Of a stretch of DNA of 64,000 nucleotides, positions 1 through 8,162 are shown one piece after another. The notes under the pieces were generated by a model. It made no database searches and was not told the origin of the DNA. It worked only from the letters and a program-made list of their open reading frames with translations. Position 1 is the first letter of the stretch. Every line of letters begins with the position of its first letter. The DNA comes from a bacterium (lineage in GTDB: Bacteria; Orphanbacterota; Orphanbacteria; Orphanbacterales; Orphanbacteraceae): the NCBI GenBank assembly GCA_025782575.1, contig JALGYY010000008.1, positions 1 through 64,000 of the forward strand. Reading direction: 5' to 3'. A program made the position numbers and the translations under genes.

Positions 1-114
1 TTCGTCCGTAACTACAATCCCCGATCTCGTCCGTTCGCCTGGACTGCCACAGCCGATTCCATCCTTCAAAAAATCGAGCGATTATGTAAAGCTATCGCCG
101 GGACAGGACACTAG
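1..114 (+). pseudogene. IS630-family transposase, C-terminal end only (cut by window edge)
   Basis: Reading frame 1 from the first base is open for 37 codons and stops at TAG (112-114). The encoded tail contains FVRNYNPRSRPFAWTATAD followed by a helix ending in LCKAIAG. That is the usual C-terminus of IS630-type DDE transposases, where a Phe-x-Trp-Thr-x-Thr-Ala stretch precedes the last helix. The bases around the stop, read on the minus strand, give CCTAGTGTCCTGTCC, which fits the terminal inverted repeat and TA target typical of this family, so the element probably ends near base 114. The rest of the transposase lies left of the window. Whether that copy is intact cannot be told here. Confidence 0.7.
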
Positions 115-126
115 GCGCCCCCCTTG

Positions 127-516
127 TTATCCGCCCTCTTTCCCTTCCAGAATGACTACCGCCGCTCCCATATCCCTCTCATGGGTAATGGAAATCGTGG
201 CGGTCAGGACGCCGATTTTTTCGGCACGCCGCCTCGCGCCCCCCTCGAATCGGAGCGTCGGCGCCTGGCCCGGATTCCGGGTTACCTGGATATCCTTGAA
301 GAATACGCCCTGCGAGAAGCCTGTTCCGAGCGCCTTCATCGCCGCTTCCTTCACAGCAAAACGTCCGGCGAGAGAGGGGACCGGATCCACTTTGCGGTAA
401 CAGTAAGCGATTTCCTCTTCTGAATAGATCCGCTTCAGAAAGCGTTCGCCGAATCGCTTCACGGTCTTACGTAACCGCCCGAGTTCGATGAGATCAATAC
501 CGAGTCCGATAATCAT
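127..516 (-). CDS. acpS: holo-[acyl-carrier-protein] synthase
   Basis: A 129-residue protein of normal AcpS length. This enzyme transfers 4'-phosphopantetheine from CoA to the serine of acyl carrier proteins, in the cytoplasm. The N-terminus MIIGLGIDLIELGRL holds the GxDxxE metal-binding motif (Asp8, Glu11), and FAVKEAAMKALG is the KEAxxKA motif. The frame is open for another 105 codons upstream, but the family begins at MIIG, so the start is placed at 516. The gene diverges from the aldehyde dehydrogenase across 69 bases. It ends 12 bases from the transposase remnant, so the insertion sequence landed just downstream of it. Confidence 0.93.
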   Translation of the reverse strand: MIIGLGIDLIELGRLRKTVKRFGERFLKRIYSEEEIAYCYRKVDPVPSLAGRFAVKEAAMKALGTGFSQGVFFKDIQVTRNPGQAPTLRFEGGARRRAEKIGVLTATISITHERDMGAAVVILEGKEGG

Positions 517-585
517 GTCGTTTAGAATAGCAGGATCGGTCGCCCTGATCATGAATTCCGTGCCGATTCCTGCTATCCTACTCTG

Positions 586-2007
586 ATGGAAGATCGAATC
601 CGTAGGCTTGCAGACGACCTGCTTACCAATGCGTTCGCCGCCCAGGAAGCATTTCTGGAGTTCGGCCAGGAGCGGGTAGACAAGATCTGCCACGCCATAT
701 TCGAGGCGGCGTTCGATGCCCGCTTCGACCTCGCGGAACGGGCGATCAAAGAGACCCGTCTCGGCGTGTACGAACACAAGGTCATCAAGAACGCATGGGC
801 AAGTCTTGTCGTTTACGATTCCATCCGACATTTGCGCACTGCCGGCGTGGTATCGAGAGACGAGGCGAGCGGCATCACCGAAGTCGCCTATCCCCGCGGT
901 CCCATACTCGCCCTCCTTCCGGTGACGAACCCGACTTCAACCGCGGTTTTCAAGATCCTCATATGCATGAAGACGAGAAACCCGATCATCCTGAGTCCTC
1001 ACGGCTTCGCCCGGAAGTGTGTCTCTGAAGCGGCGACCATCTGCTATGACGCCGCCCGATCGGCAGGGGCGCCCGAACATTGCATTCAATGGCTCAAGAT
1101 GGCGCGAAAGGACCTTTTCGATGAATTGACCGAGCGACGACGTCTGGCGCTCATTCTTGCAACCACGACTCGAGACATGGTGAAACGTGCGGAGAGATCG
1201 GCCACGCCCGCGTTCGGAGTGGGCCCCGGAAATGTCCCGATCTATGTCGACAAGAGCGCTGACATGCCGGAAGCAGCACGCAAAACTGTTCATTCCAAAA
1301 CATTCGACAACGGAACTGTCTGTGCGAGTGAACAGGCTCTCATCGTAACGGATGAGGTCTGGCCGCTGCTTCGGCCGGAACTCGAGAAGAGGGGCACGTT
1401 TGTGTGCACCGAGGCTCAAGCGGAAGCGCTCGGCCCCGTCTGCTACAGCCGGGAAGCGCGTTCCATGCGGGCCGATGCGGTGGGCCAGCCGGCCGCGAAG
1501 CTTGCCGAAAAGGCGCGAATCGATCTACCGGAGGGCGTCCGGATGCTCCTCGCTCCCGCGGCGGGCGTCGGCCATGAACATCCGCTATCGAACGAAATAC
1601 TCGCCCCGGTCCTCACTCTTTATGTCGTCAAGTCTTTCGAAGAAGCGCTCGTTCGTTCCAAAGAGGTTCTCCGATTCGGGGGAGCGGGGCATACCGCCGG
1701 AATCTATGCAACGGATCAGGCTCGAATCGATCGATGGAGCGAAGCCCTTCATGCCGGCAGGATGCTTATCAATATTCCGACTACCACAGGAGCGATCGGA
1801 GGCGTCATGAACCGGCTCGATCCTTCCCTCACACTCGGGTGCGGCACCGCTGCGGGGAACATCAGCATCGATAATATTACGGTGAGCAACCTACTGAACA
1901 TCTGCCGGATCACCGAAGAGCGGGCCAACGAAACCTGGATGAAGCTCTACCCCGACTTGCTGCTCGACCGATCGGTCCGCAGTGACAAAGCACTCCCGCC
2001 CGAATAG
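586..2007 (+). CDS. CoA-acylating aldehyde dehydrogenase (EutE/PduP/AdhE-N type)
   Basis: A 473-residue aldehyde dehydrogenase of the acylating branch, which converts an aldehyde, NAD+ and CoA to acyl-CoA. FDNGTVCASEQ carries the catalytic cysteine at residue 246. LLPVTNPTSTAVFK near residue 110 and a C-terminal LGCGTAAGN are typical of acetaldehyde or sulfoacetaldehyde dehydrogenases that lack the fused iron alcohol dehydrogenase of AdhE. Length fits stand-alone EutE/PduP/SauS proteins. The true substrate cannot be read from the sequence. No microcompartment genes are nearby. The 3' end overlaps the convergent Mut7-C/CheR gene by 61 bases. No clear ribosome binding site precedes the ATG. Confidence 0.85.
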   Translation: MEDRIRRLADDLLTNAFAAQEAFLEFGQERVDKICHAIFEAAFDARFDLAERAIKETRLGVYEHKVIKNAWASLVVYDSIRHLRTAGVVSRDEASGITEVAYPRGPILALLPVTNPTSTAVFKILICMKTRNPIILSPHGFARKCVSEAATICYDAARSAGAPEHCIQWLKMARKDLFDELTERRRLALILATTTRDMVKRAERSATPAFGVGPGNVPIYVDKSADMPEAARKTVHSKTFDNGTVCASEQALIVTDEVWPLLRPELEKRGTFVCTEAQAEALGPVCYSREARSMRADAVGQPAAKLAEKARIDLPEGVRMLLAPAAGVGHEHPLSNEILAPVLTLYVVKSFEEALVRSKEVLRFGGAGHTAGIYATDQARIDRWSEALHAGRMLINIPTTTGAIGGVMNRLDPSLTLGCGTAAGNISIDNITVSNLLNICRITEERANETWMKLYPDLLLDRSVRSDKALPPE

Positions 2008-3314
2008 CGGTACAGATTGGGCGCCAGCTTCTCCCAGCGGGGCAATCGATCGGGAAGCGTTTCATTCCCGCCGATCCAGAGAAACCCGCCAGCCACGAGA
2101 GAATTTTCGAGCTTTCCGACCGCCTCCCTCCTGCCTGCCTGATCGAGATAGGTAAAGAGATTGTTTCGCGCCAGAATCCAATGAAAAGGGCCGGGCCAAC
2201 TGTCAATGCGCCAGTCGAACCACTCGAATCGCACACTCCTTTGTACGGCCGGATCGAGCCGGAACTGCCCCCCCTCCGCTGCAAGAAAGCGCCCACGAAA
2301 CTCCGGCGGCATGCTATGGACGGAGCTTTCGAAATAGAGCCCCGCTGCCGCACGTTCGAGACACGGCTCGGACAGATCGGATCCCAGAACATTGAGCGCC
2401 TCACTCTTCCTTCCCGAATCCTGCCAGACCATTCGAAGAGTGAATGGCTCTTCGCCGGACGCGCAGCCGAGCGACCAGACCCTGATCGGACTCCCTTCGG
2501 CATGTTCTTTTGCGAGTTCTTCCAGCATGGGGAAAAACGATTCATGAAAGTGGAGCCATGTGTGGCGATTTCGAAAGAATCTGGTAATCGTGACGGCGAG
2601 AGTCGTGCCGAAACGATCTCTTTCGCGCCGGTCCCGCCGAAGTAAAGCGAAGTAATCATCGAGGTTCGACACGCCCGCCTCGGCCATCCTCTTCCGGACA
2701 CGGCTTCGGAGTCCTTTTCTTACCCGCCGGTATCCTCGCCACGACAGCCCGAGCAGGGGGAGCGCCCGCCGGAGAAACTCGTCGTACTCCCTCCGGTCGA
2801 TCGGGGGAGGCACTCCTGCCGCCCGTTCCGCCGTCACTCGCCGGAGCCCGGCTCGCACCTCTTCCAGCCCCTCCCTCACTCGATCGACATGACTCCCGAT
2901 CCAGAATACACGCCCGCACTGAGGACACTTCGTAAAGGGACCGTTCACCCCATCGGGGATTTCAATCGGTGGAGATGATTTCTCCACAGGAACATTGCAC
3001 TCCATGCATCGCGTAAACGGAGAGGCGAGCGGATCGAATGAGGGATAACAGGAAAGGACCTCAACCAGCTGCGGCAAGAGATCACGGCTCTCGATCAGAA
3101 TGCGCTCGGCAAACGTTCCGGGGAACTGAATGTCCCGCGTAAGAATGACCCGACCTTCCCGGCGGGCCCGGCTGAGCACCTCGGAGTTTTTCTCGCCGTT
3201 CTCGGACAAGGCTGTATCGAGACCGGCGGCGCGGAGCCACCGGGCGAGCCGGGCGAGCATGTCGTCCGCCAGAAACCGGGGGTTGGCCATGCCCGACCGA
3301 CCATCCATGGTCAT
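1947..3314 (-). CDS. Mut7-C RNase-like domain fused to a CheR-type methyltransferase
   Basis: A 455-residue two-domain protein. Residues about 11-145 match the Mut7-C PIN-like nuclease family: DDMLARLARWLRAAGLDT, then EGRVILTRD, then a two-knuckle zinc ribbon (Cys103/Cys106 and Cys130/Cys133). Residues about 175-455 match chemotaxis CheR methyltransferases: TITRFFRN (usually NETxFFR), VWSLGCASGEEPFTL as the SAM-binding motif, LGSDLSEPCLERA, and LARNNLFTYLD in place of CRNVLIYF. The ATG overlaps the upstream transporter stop as ATGA, so translation is probably coupled. No chemotaxis genes are visible, so a role in chemotaxis is not supported. The two-domain join is the odd point. Confidence 0.82.
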   Translation of the reverse strand: MTMDGRSGMANPRFLADDMLARLARWLRAAGLDTALSENGEKNSEVLSRARREGRVILTRDIQFPGTFAERILIESRDLLPQLVEVLSCYPSFDPLASPFTRCMECNVPVEKSSPPIEIPDGVNGPFTKCPQCGRVFWIGSHVDRVREGLEEVRAGLRRVTAERAAGVPPPIDRREYDEFLRRALPLLGLSWRGYRRVRKGLRSRVRKRMAEAGVSNLDDYFALLRRDRRERDRFGTTLAVTITRFFRNRHTWLHFHESFFPMLEELAKEHAEGSPIRVWSLGCASGEEPFTLRMVWQDSGRKSEALNVLGSDLSEPCLERAAAGLYFESSVHSMPPEFRGRFLAAEGGQFRLDPAVQRSVRFEWFDWRIDSWPGPFHWILARNNLFTYLDQAGRREAVGKLENSLVAGGFLWIGGNETLPDRLPRWEKLAPNLYRYSGGSALSLRTDRSSSKSG

Positions 3315-4636
3315 CCCAGCTTTTTGGCGATTTCAACGATCGCAAGATAGGCGAAGAGAGCGAGGGAGCAGACGAGGGCACCGTTTGTGAGCCGCCCGTT
3401 CTTGTGTTCGGCACCGACCCAGTCGGCCCGGTTCATCATGTAGAGAAGAGTACCGGCAAGAAATGGCATGAAGAGCGCCCCGACCGCGGCGTAGAGAATA
3501 ATCAGCCAGACCGGTTTTCCGACGTATAAGAGAATCACTGGCGGCACCGCCAGAAATCCCAGATACCATCGATAGGCGGGGGTACGGCTCGGCTCAGTCG
3601 ACTGATCCTCCCTCCGGACCAGTCGAACATATTCGGAGAAGAGATACGGAATGGATTGCCAGACACCCACAAGTGAACTTGCCACCGCTCCCCAGAACCC
3701 GATCAGAAAGAGGAGTGCCCCCGTATCCCCCCCCCTGGCCCTCAACATGTCAGCCATGCGGAGAGCAGCGTCTTTCCCCTCAACCTCCACTCCCCCCTGG
3801 TGGAGCGTCGTACCGGCGAGCGCGATAATGGCGATCCCGAAGACCCCCGTCAGTGTATAGGCGATGAGAAGATCCACCCGGGCGAACAGAATGTATCCTG
3901 GGCTGTTCCACCCCTTTTCTCTCAGCCAGTAACTGTAAGCCAGCAATGTGATCGTCCCCCCCACCCCACCGATCACGGCGAGAAGCAGACCGACCGAGCC
4001 TTCCGGGATTGTCGGGATAAACGTCCCGCGAAACAGATCCGTTCTTGACACATCCGCTGAGTACGCCGCAGCCAGGATCGCGACGAACATGACTCCCACG
4101 AAGAGTTTCATCGAGTTTTCGAAGGTGGTATAGCGGCCGATCAGGACAAAGACGACGGCAACGATCGAGTGAATGACCCCCCAGGTCCGATAACCGAGCT
4201 GGGGAAAAAGCGCGTGCCCCGCGAGCCCGCACGCCGAGATCAGCGCGGCCCCTACGATAAACGTCCAGATTACCAGATAGACGAGAAAGTAGATTCGGAC
4301 AGGCCGGCCGAGCCTGGTGATCCAACCCTCGAGAAGAGTCGTTCCCGTAGCGAGCTGCCACCGGGCCACCCCTTCGGCGAGAACGAACTTCAGAATCGCG
4401 CCGACCAGGGCGGTCCATGCCACAGCGAGGCCGAACCGGGAACCGGCGACTGTAGCGGCGATGATGTCGCCCGCCCCCACTCCTGTAGCGGCCACGGCGA
4501 TTCCGGGTCCCACCATCGAGAGAATCCTGGCTCCCATCTTTCTCAATTCACTCTCTCCCGAACCAGAAAAAGGGTAAGATAAATTAATCTGTGGTTTGTC
4601 CGCCGATTGGACGGACCTTTCTCTGCCTTGCGGCAT
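3311..4636 (-). CDS. NRAMP-family metal-ion transporter (divergent motif)
   Basis: A 441-residue integral membrane protein with about eleven hydrophobic segments. The opening MVGPGIAVAATGVGAGD sits where classical NRAMP (MntH) proteins have GPG...DPGN, and KFVLAEGVARWQLATGTTLLEG matches the next conserved stretch. The canonical DPGN motif reads GAGD (residues 54-57), and the TM6 MPH motif is not evident (GGTITLLAYSYW there). This points to a divergent subgroup whose ion preference may differ from Mn/Fe. The start is uncertain: Met34 at 4537, preceded by GAGAAAG, is an alternative that would clear the divergent neighbour's leader. It is coupled by a 4-base overlap to the downstream Mut7-C/CheR gene. 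Confidence 0.82.
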   Translation of the reverse strand: MPQGRERSVQSADKPQINLSYPFSGSGESELRKMGARILSMVGPGIAVAATGVGAGDIIAATVAGSRFGLAVAWTALVGAILKFVLAEGVARWQLATGTTLLEGWITRLGRPVRIYFLVYLVIWTFIVGAALISACGLAGHALFPQLGYRTWGVIHSIVAVVFVLIGRYTTFENSMKLFVGVMFVAILAAAYSADVSRTDLFRGTFIPTIPEGSVGLLLAVIGGVGGTITLLAYSYWLREKGWNSPGYILFARVDLLIAYTLTGVFGIAIIALAGTTLHQGGVEVEGKDAALRMADMLRARGGDTGALLFLIGFWGAVASSLVGVWQSIPYLFSEYVRLVRREDQSTEPSRTPAYRWYLGFLAVPPVILLYVGKPVWLIILYAAVGALFMPFLAGTLLYMMNRADWVGAEHKNGRLTNGALVCSLALFAYLAIVEIAKKLG

Positions 4637-4676
4637 TATAACAGCCGGGAACCGCGTCGAAGAAGGGGATCACATC

Positions 4677-5351
4677 ATGGAAACGGAACGCATATGCGGG
4701 CGAATCAAGCGATTCGCTTCTCTTTCGTTCGTCTTGTCTGTCGTCGCTCTTCTGCCCGCTGAAGGGATCGCAGCGCCGCTGATCGACTTTGGCGCCACGG
4801 CCGGCCTCAATTTTATCGGCCTCGACGACATTGACGTTCTGGATGCCAGTACAACATATGACAGCCGCACCGGATATCACGTCGGCGGTTTCGCAGAGAT
4901 CGGCTTCGGTCCTCTCGGAATCCGGGCCGGTCTGCTCTACGTTAATGCAGGGCCGCTTTTTGAAGGGCTGGCCGATATTCCAGGCGTCCCGGCTGATTTT
5001 GACGATGGATTCGACGTGACGTTCTTCGCCATTCCGATCGACCTTCAGTATCGAATCCCCCTTCCGATCGCCAGGCCCTATCTGCTTGCCGGGCCGGAGC
5101 TACGCTTCAACACGACCTCATCGGACAAGTTCGAAGATAACTTCAAGGATTCCATACTCATGGGGAATATAGGTGCCGGCGTGGAGTTCAGCCTTCCCAT
5201 AGTCGGGCTTTCAGTGGCGCCGGAACTGCGCTACGAGTTTAATCTCGAAGGGATGACGAAAGACGATCTCTCCATAGACAGCATTGATCTTCTCTCCGGC
5301 GATGAACAGGACCTGAAGGGGTGGGCTGTTCGGGTTCACTTGAAAATGTAA
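4677..5351 (+). CDS. outer-membrane beta-barrel protein
   Basis: A 224-residue secreted protein. The first 35 residues form a signal peptide (basic start, hydrophobic core SLSFVLSVVALL, cleavage likely after GIAA). The rest alternates amphipathic strands with Gly/Asp turns, such as HVGGFAEIGFGPLGIRAGLLY and RPYLLAGPELRFNT. It finishes with a strand ending WAVRVHLKM, like small porin-type or OmpA-barrel proteins. The ATG at 4677 is chosen because GAAGGGGA lies just upstream and the signal peptide starts there, although the frame is open to 4596. Ligand or function is unknown. It diverges from the NRAMP gene. Confidence 0.75.
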   Translation: METERICGRIKRFASLSFVLSVVALLPAEGIAAPLIDFGATAGLNFIGLDDIDVLDASTTYDSRTGYHVGGFAEIGFGPLGIRAGLLYVNAGPLFEGLADIPGVPADFDDGFDVTFFAIPIDLQYRIPLPIARPYLLAGPELRFNTTSSDKFEDNFKDSILMGNIGAGVEFSLPIVGLSVAPELRYEFNLEGMTKDDLSIDSIDLLSGDEQDLKGWAVRVHLKM

Positions 5352-5471
5352 GCAGAGGCACCCCCTGTCGGATGGCGTAAAACTTCTGTCACGAAGAGAG
5401 GATTCTTCCGAACTCTCGGGGGGTTTCCATCGTCTATATACAAGTAGAAGGAACCCTGGAGTGAAGTCAAT

Positions 5472-8087
5472 TTGAACCATTCTCCTGAACTCCTTTTCGA
5501 TCAAGGAGTTAGCCCGAAGATATCCCCCGTGGCTGTGGTCTGTCTGACACTTCTTACGGCGCTTCTCGCGCTGATTCCCTTAAAAACGGCCGAGGCCGCC
5601 CGCATTCCGGATGAACTTCAACCACTCTCAACGGATATTTACACTTTTCATGAGGTTTTCCACATCGCTCCCGAAGGAGCGGCCGAGATCGCGATCCACT
5701 CGAACGGCGGACTGGTCGATCTCGAGATCAGGCTCCTCCGGGCTGACTCCGGGGAGAGGCCGGCCGGATCATCCTCGGGCCGGGTCGACACGCTTAGAAT
5801 TTATGAATCCACAGAGATTTCGCCCAGGGAGACGATCGATGTCTGGGCGGTCGAAGAGCCGGGCTTCGCTCTCTATCCCGGTCTCCGAATCGAGCCGGGC
5901 TCACATTATTTCGGCATACAACCGGCACCGGGGTCGTCCGGCGGTATTTACGAGGTACGTCTCTCCTGCCGGCTGGACGGTTCGATCATCAACCTGAAGA
6001 CTGGAGGGGGAAACACGGGTGAAAGCGTAATCCCCATCCGCGCCCTTTCCGGTAGCCATGCGATTGTGGAATGGTTCGGGCGGGCGACAATCCCTGAACT
6101 GGTGGGCCGAAAGGATTTCGAGGGGAGTTTCGCCACCGCCGATCGAAAAGCCTGGGCCCGGGGCGGCTGGGGGCTCGTTCTTCCCGAAGTTCTCTCGGCT
6201 GAACTCCCACGCTTTCGTGACACTCGCGGAGAACCGGTCGACTTCATCACTTCTCCCGATCGTATCACTGACGAGGAACTACGGCTTTCGATGGTTTGGC
6301 TCGCAGGCGATCCCGAATCCAATCCGTGGCTTAAAGAGGCGCTTCTCCGACTCGGTACGCAGGTTACCGCCGGTGGCTTTCAGTTTGCCGACGGCCGCTC
6401 CTCCGGACCGGGTGTACTCGACTGCGTGATCGCCAACCCCTGGGCACCCGATCTTCCCATGCGTATCACAGTAGCCCCGACGAGCGATCAGATTGCGGCG
6501 AGCAGAGGGGTCGACAGTTACGATCCCGGCAGGGATGGAACCGCACTCGATCCCGACAGACATCACACGGCGATTACAGGTGCTTCCTCTCTCCTCTTTC
6601 TGGACGGCGGGGAGACTTTGGAGTTCAAAGAGAACGAGCCGCTCTTTCAGATTCGTGCGTTCGACGAAGATCAGGAAGAGTATTCCGGCGTCTACGGCAG
6701 GCCCGATATCTGGAGCAATCGATTCGAAATCAGTGCGCGGGAGCCGGTTCTTTCTCTCGAGAACCTGAGCAGCCGATGGGATCTCCGGCTCGAGCATTTC
6801 TATATCATCTGGGATGGCCCGGTGGTCGAGATGGTTCCCCCCCGCACCGCACTGACTCTTCGGCAGATCCAGACCAGCCAGCCTCCCCCCTGGAATGATG
6901 AATACACTGTCTGCGTGACTGTCGCCCAATCGACGGGCGAGTTTGATCCCGGGCTGGTGAAGATTCGGGCGACGCCGCAGGAAGTAGAAGGCGACCATTG
7001 GGTGCCAAGCGGAGAGCCGGTAATCGGAGGTCCCGATCAAGAGGGCCATTACTGCGTACAATTCGTGCGGGACGGTAAGCAGACCGCCTGGAGTACCCGT
7101 TTTCTGAACGAATCACACGATGATACTCTTTTCGTTCGTGATCAGTGGACCCGGGGGACGAAGCCGACCCTCCGTTACATCCCCTGGGCCCTCGGGAAGA
7201 CGGCAGAGTATGGGAAGCAGAATGCGGGGCCCGTTGCCGCGGGGTCAGGCCTTCTCGCCATCGGTATTGTAGCTGTCGTTCTTCTGGCACGGCGAAACAG
7301 CGAGAAAGCGACGATCCTCGCCGACATCAAGACCGAGCTCAACAAGGCGCGCGATATTCAACACTCCCTGTTTCCCGCCGGCACTCTTCGCGAGTCGAGT
7401 GTGGAAGTAGCGGGAATCTGCCGGAGCATGCAGGAGGTGGGGGGCGACTATTACGACTTCTTCACCCTCCCCGACGGCACCACGCTGATGACCATCGCCG
7501 ATGTCGCCGGCCACGGCTATGCAGCCGCGCTTCGAATGTCGGGAATTCACTATCATCTTCATAGCGGCGACTTTGAGAGAACAAAACCGGGGGTGATTCT
7601 GACCGCCATCAACAGAAATCTGGCGGCAGCCGGCCGGCCGGCGGAGTTCGTCACCCATTTTCTGGCGTGCATTTCTCCTGACAGGCGGACACTTCGTTAC
7701 GCAAACGCCGGACATCCGAGGGCGCTCCTCATTCGAGATGACGGCACCGTGGGACGGCTCGATTCGACCGGCATGCCCCTCGGGATCATGCCCGAAGCAG
7801 CTTACGAAGAAGTGGCTCTTTCGCTCCGGGCGGGCGACCTGCTCGTCGCATTCACCGACGGCCTTCTCGAGACGACCAATCACGCCGATGAAGAATTCGG
7901 CGAAGATCGCGTGGTGGACGTGCTCTCCGAGAACAGTGGCGCCAAGCTCGACTCGATCTTCCATACGCTCTTCCGGTCGGCCAGCGGTTTCAGCGGACAC
8001 GCCGGGCAGATGGATGACATTGCGATCATCGCCGCGCGGATCGGACTCATGGACGCCGAACGAATGGGGCAATTGAAGGCCGGCTAG
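5472..8087 (+). CDS. membrane-anchored SpoIIE/RsbU-type Ser/Thr phosphatase
   Basis: An 871-residue protein starting with TTG, preceded by GGAG at good spacing. A hydrophobic N-terminal segment (about 17-42) exports a long region of about 550 residues that is rich in beta structure and not recognised. A transmembrane helix near residue 595 (VAAGSGLLAIGIVAVVLLA) leads to a cytoplasmic PP2C-type domain with ARDIQHSLFP, EVGGDYYDFF, TIADVAGHGYAAAL, YANAGHP, FTDGLLE and MDDIAIIAAR. Those motifs supply the metal-binding aspartates of RsbU/SpoIIE phosphatases, which usually dephosphorylate anti-sigma antagonists. It probably senses an extracytoplasmic signal. The kinase and ATP-grasp genes follow on the same strand. 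Confidence 0.88.
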   Translation: MNHSPELLFDQGVSPKISPVAVVCLTLLTALLALIPLKTAEAARIPDELQPLSTDIYTFHEVFHIAPEGAAEIAIHSNGGLVDLEIRLLRADSGERPAGSSSGRVDTLRIYESTEISPRETIDVWAVEEPGFALYPGLRIEPGSHYFGIQPAPGSSGGIYEVRLSCRLDGSIINLKTGGGNTGESVIPIRALSGSHAIVEWFGRATIPELVGRKDFEGSFATADRKAWARGGWGLVLPEVLSAELPRFRDTRGEPVDFITSPDRITDEELRLSMVWLAGDPESNPWLKEALLRLGTQVTAGGFQFADGRSSGPGVLDCVIANPWAPDLPMRITVAPTSDQIAASRGVDSYDPGRDGTALDPDRHHTAITGASSLLFLDGGETLEFKENEPLFQIRAFDEDQEEYSGVYGRPDIWSNRFEISAREPVLSLENLSSRWDLRLEHFYIIWDGPVVEMVPPRTALTLRQIQTSQPPPWNDEYTVCVTVAQSTGEFDPGLVKIRATPQEVEGDHWVPSGEPVIGGPDQEGHYCVQFVRDGKQTAWSTRFLNESHDDTLFVRDQWTRGTKPTLRYIPWALGKTAEYGKQNAGPVAAGSGLLAIGIVAVVLLARRNSEKATILADIKTELNKARDIQHSLFPAGTLRESSVEVAGICRSMQEVGGDYYDFFTLPDGTTLMTIADVAGHGYAAALRMSGIHYHLHSGDFERTKPGVILTAINRNLAAAGRPAEFVTHFLACISPDRRTLRYANAGHPRALLIRDDGTVGRLDSTGMPLGIMPEAAYEEVALSLRAGDLLVAFTDGLLETTNHADEEFGEDRVVDVLSENSGAKLDSIFHTLFRSASGFSGHAGQMDDIAIIAARIGLMDAERMGQLKAG

Positions 8088-8091
8088 GCTC

Positions 8092-8133
8092 AGGCTGGCG
8101 CGAGCCGACTCGGGTTCGATCCCCGTCGCACCA
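8092..8133 (+). other. tRNA 3'-half-like remnant (T-arm plus CCA)
   Basis: Between the phosphatase and kinase genes lies GGGTTCGATCCCCG followed by TCGCACCA. This reads as a T-arm with the invariant TTCGATC loop and an encoded CCA. A short stem (GGCT...AGCC) precedes it, like a variable or anticodon arm. Only four of five T-stem pairs form, the acceptor strand is too short and no matching 5' half is present, so it is not a working tRNA. It may be a degraded tRNA or an attachment-site scar, or chance. Confidence 0.35.
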
Positions 8134-8162
8134 TCCCCCCACCATGCTATTCTCTACATCCT

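Noticed and set aside
7245-8072. Open frame antisense to the phosphatase domain
   Set aside because: Shadow of the SpoIIE domain. The motifs and reading direction of the plus-strand protein explain the conservation.
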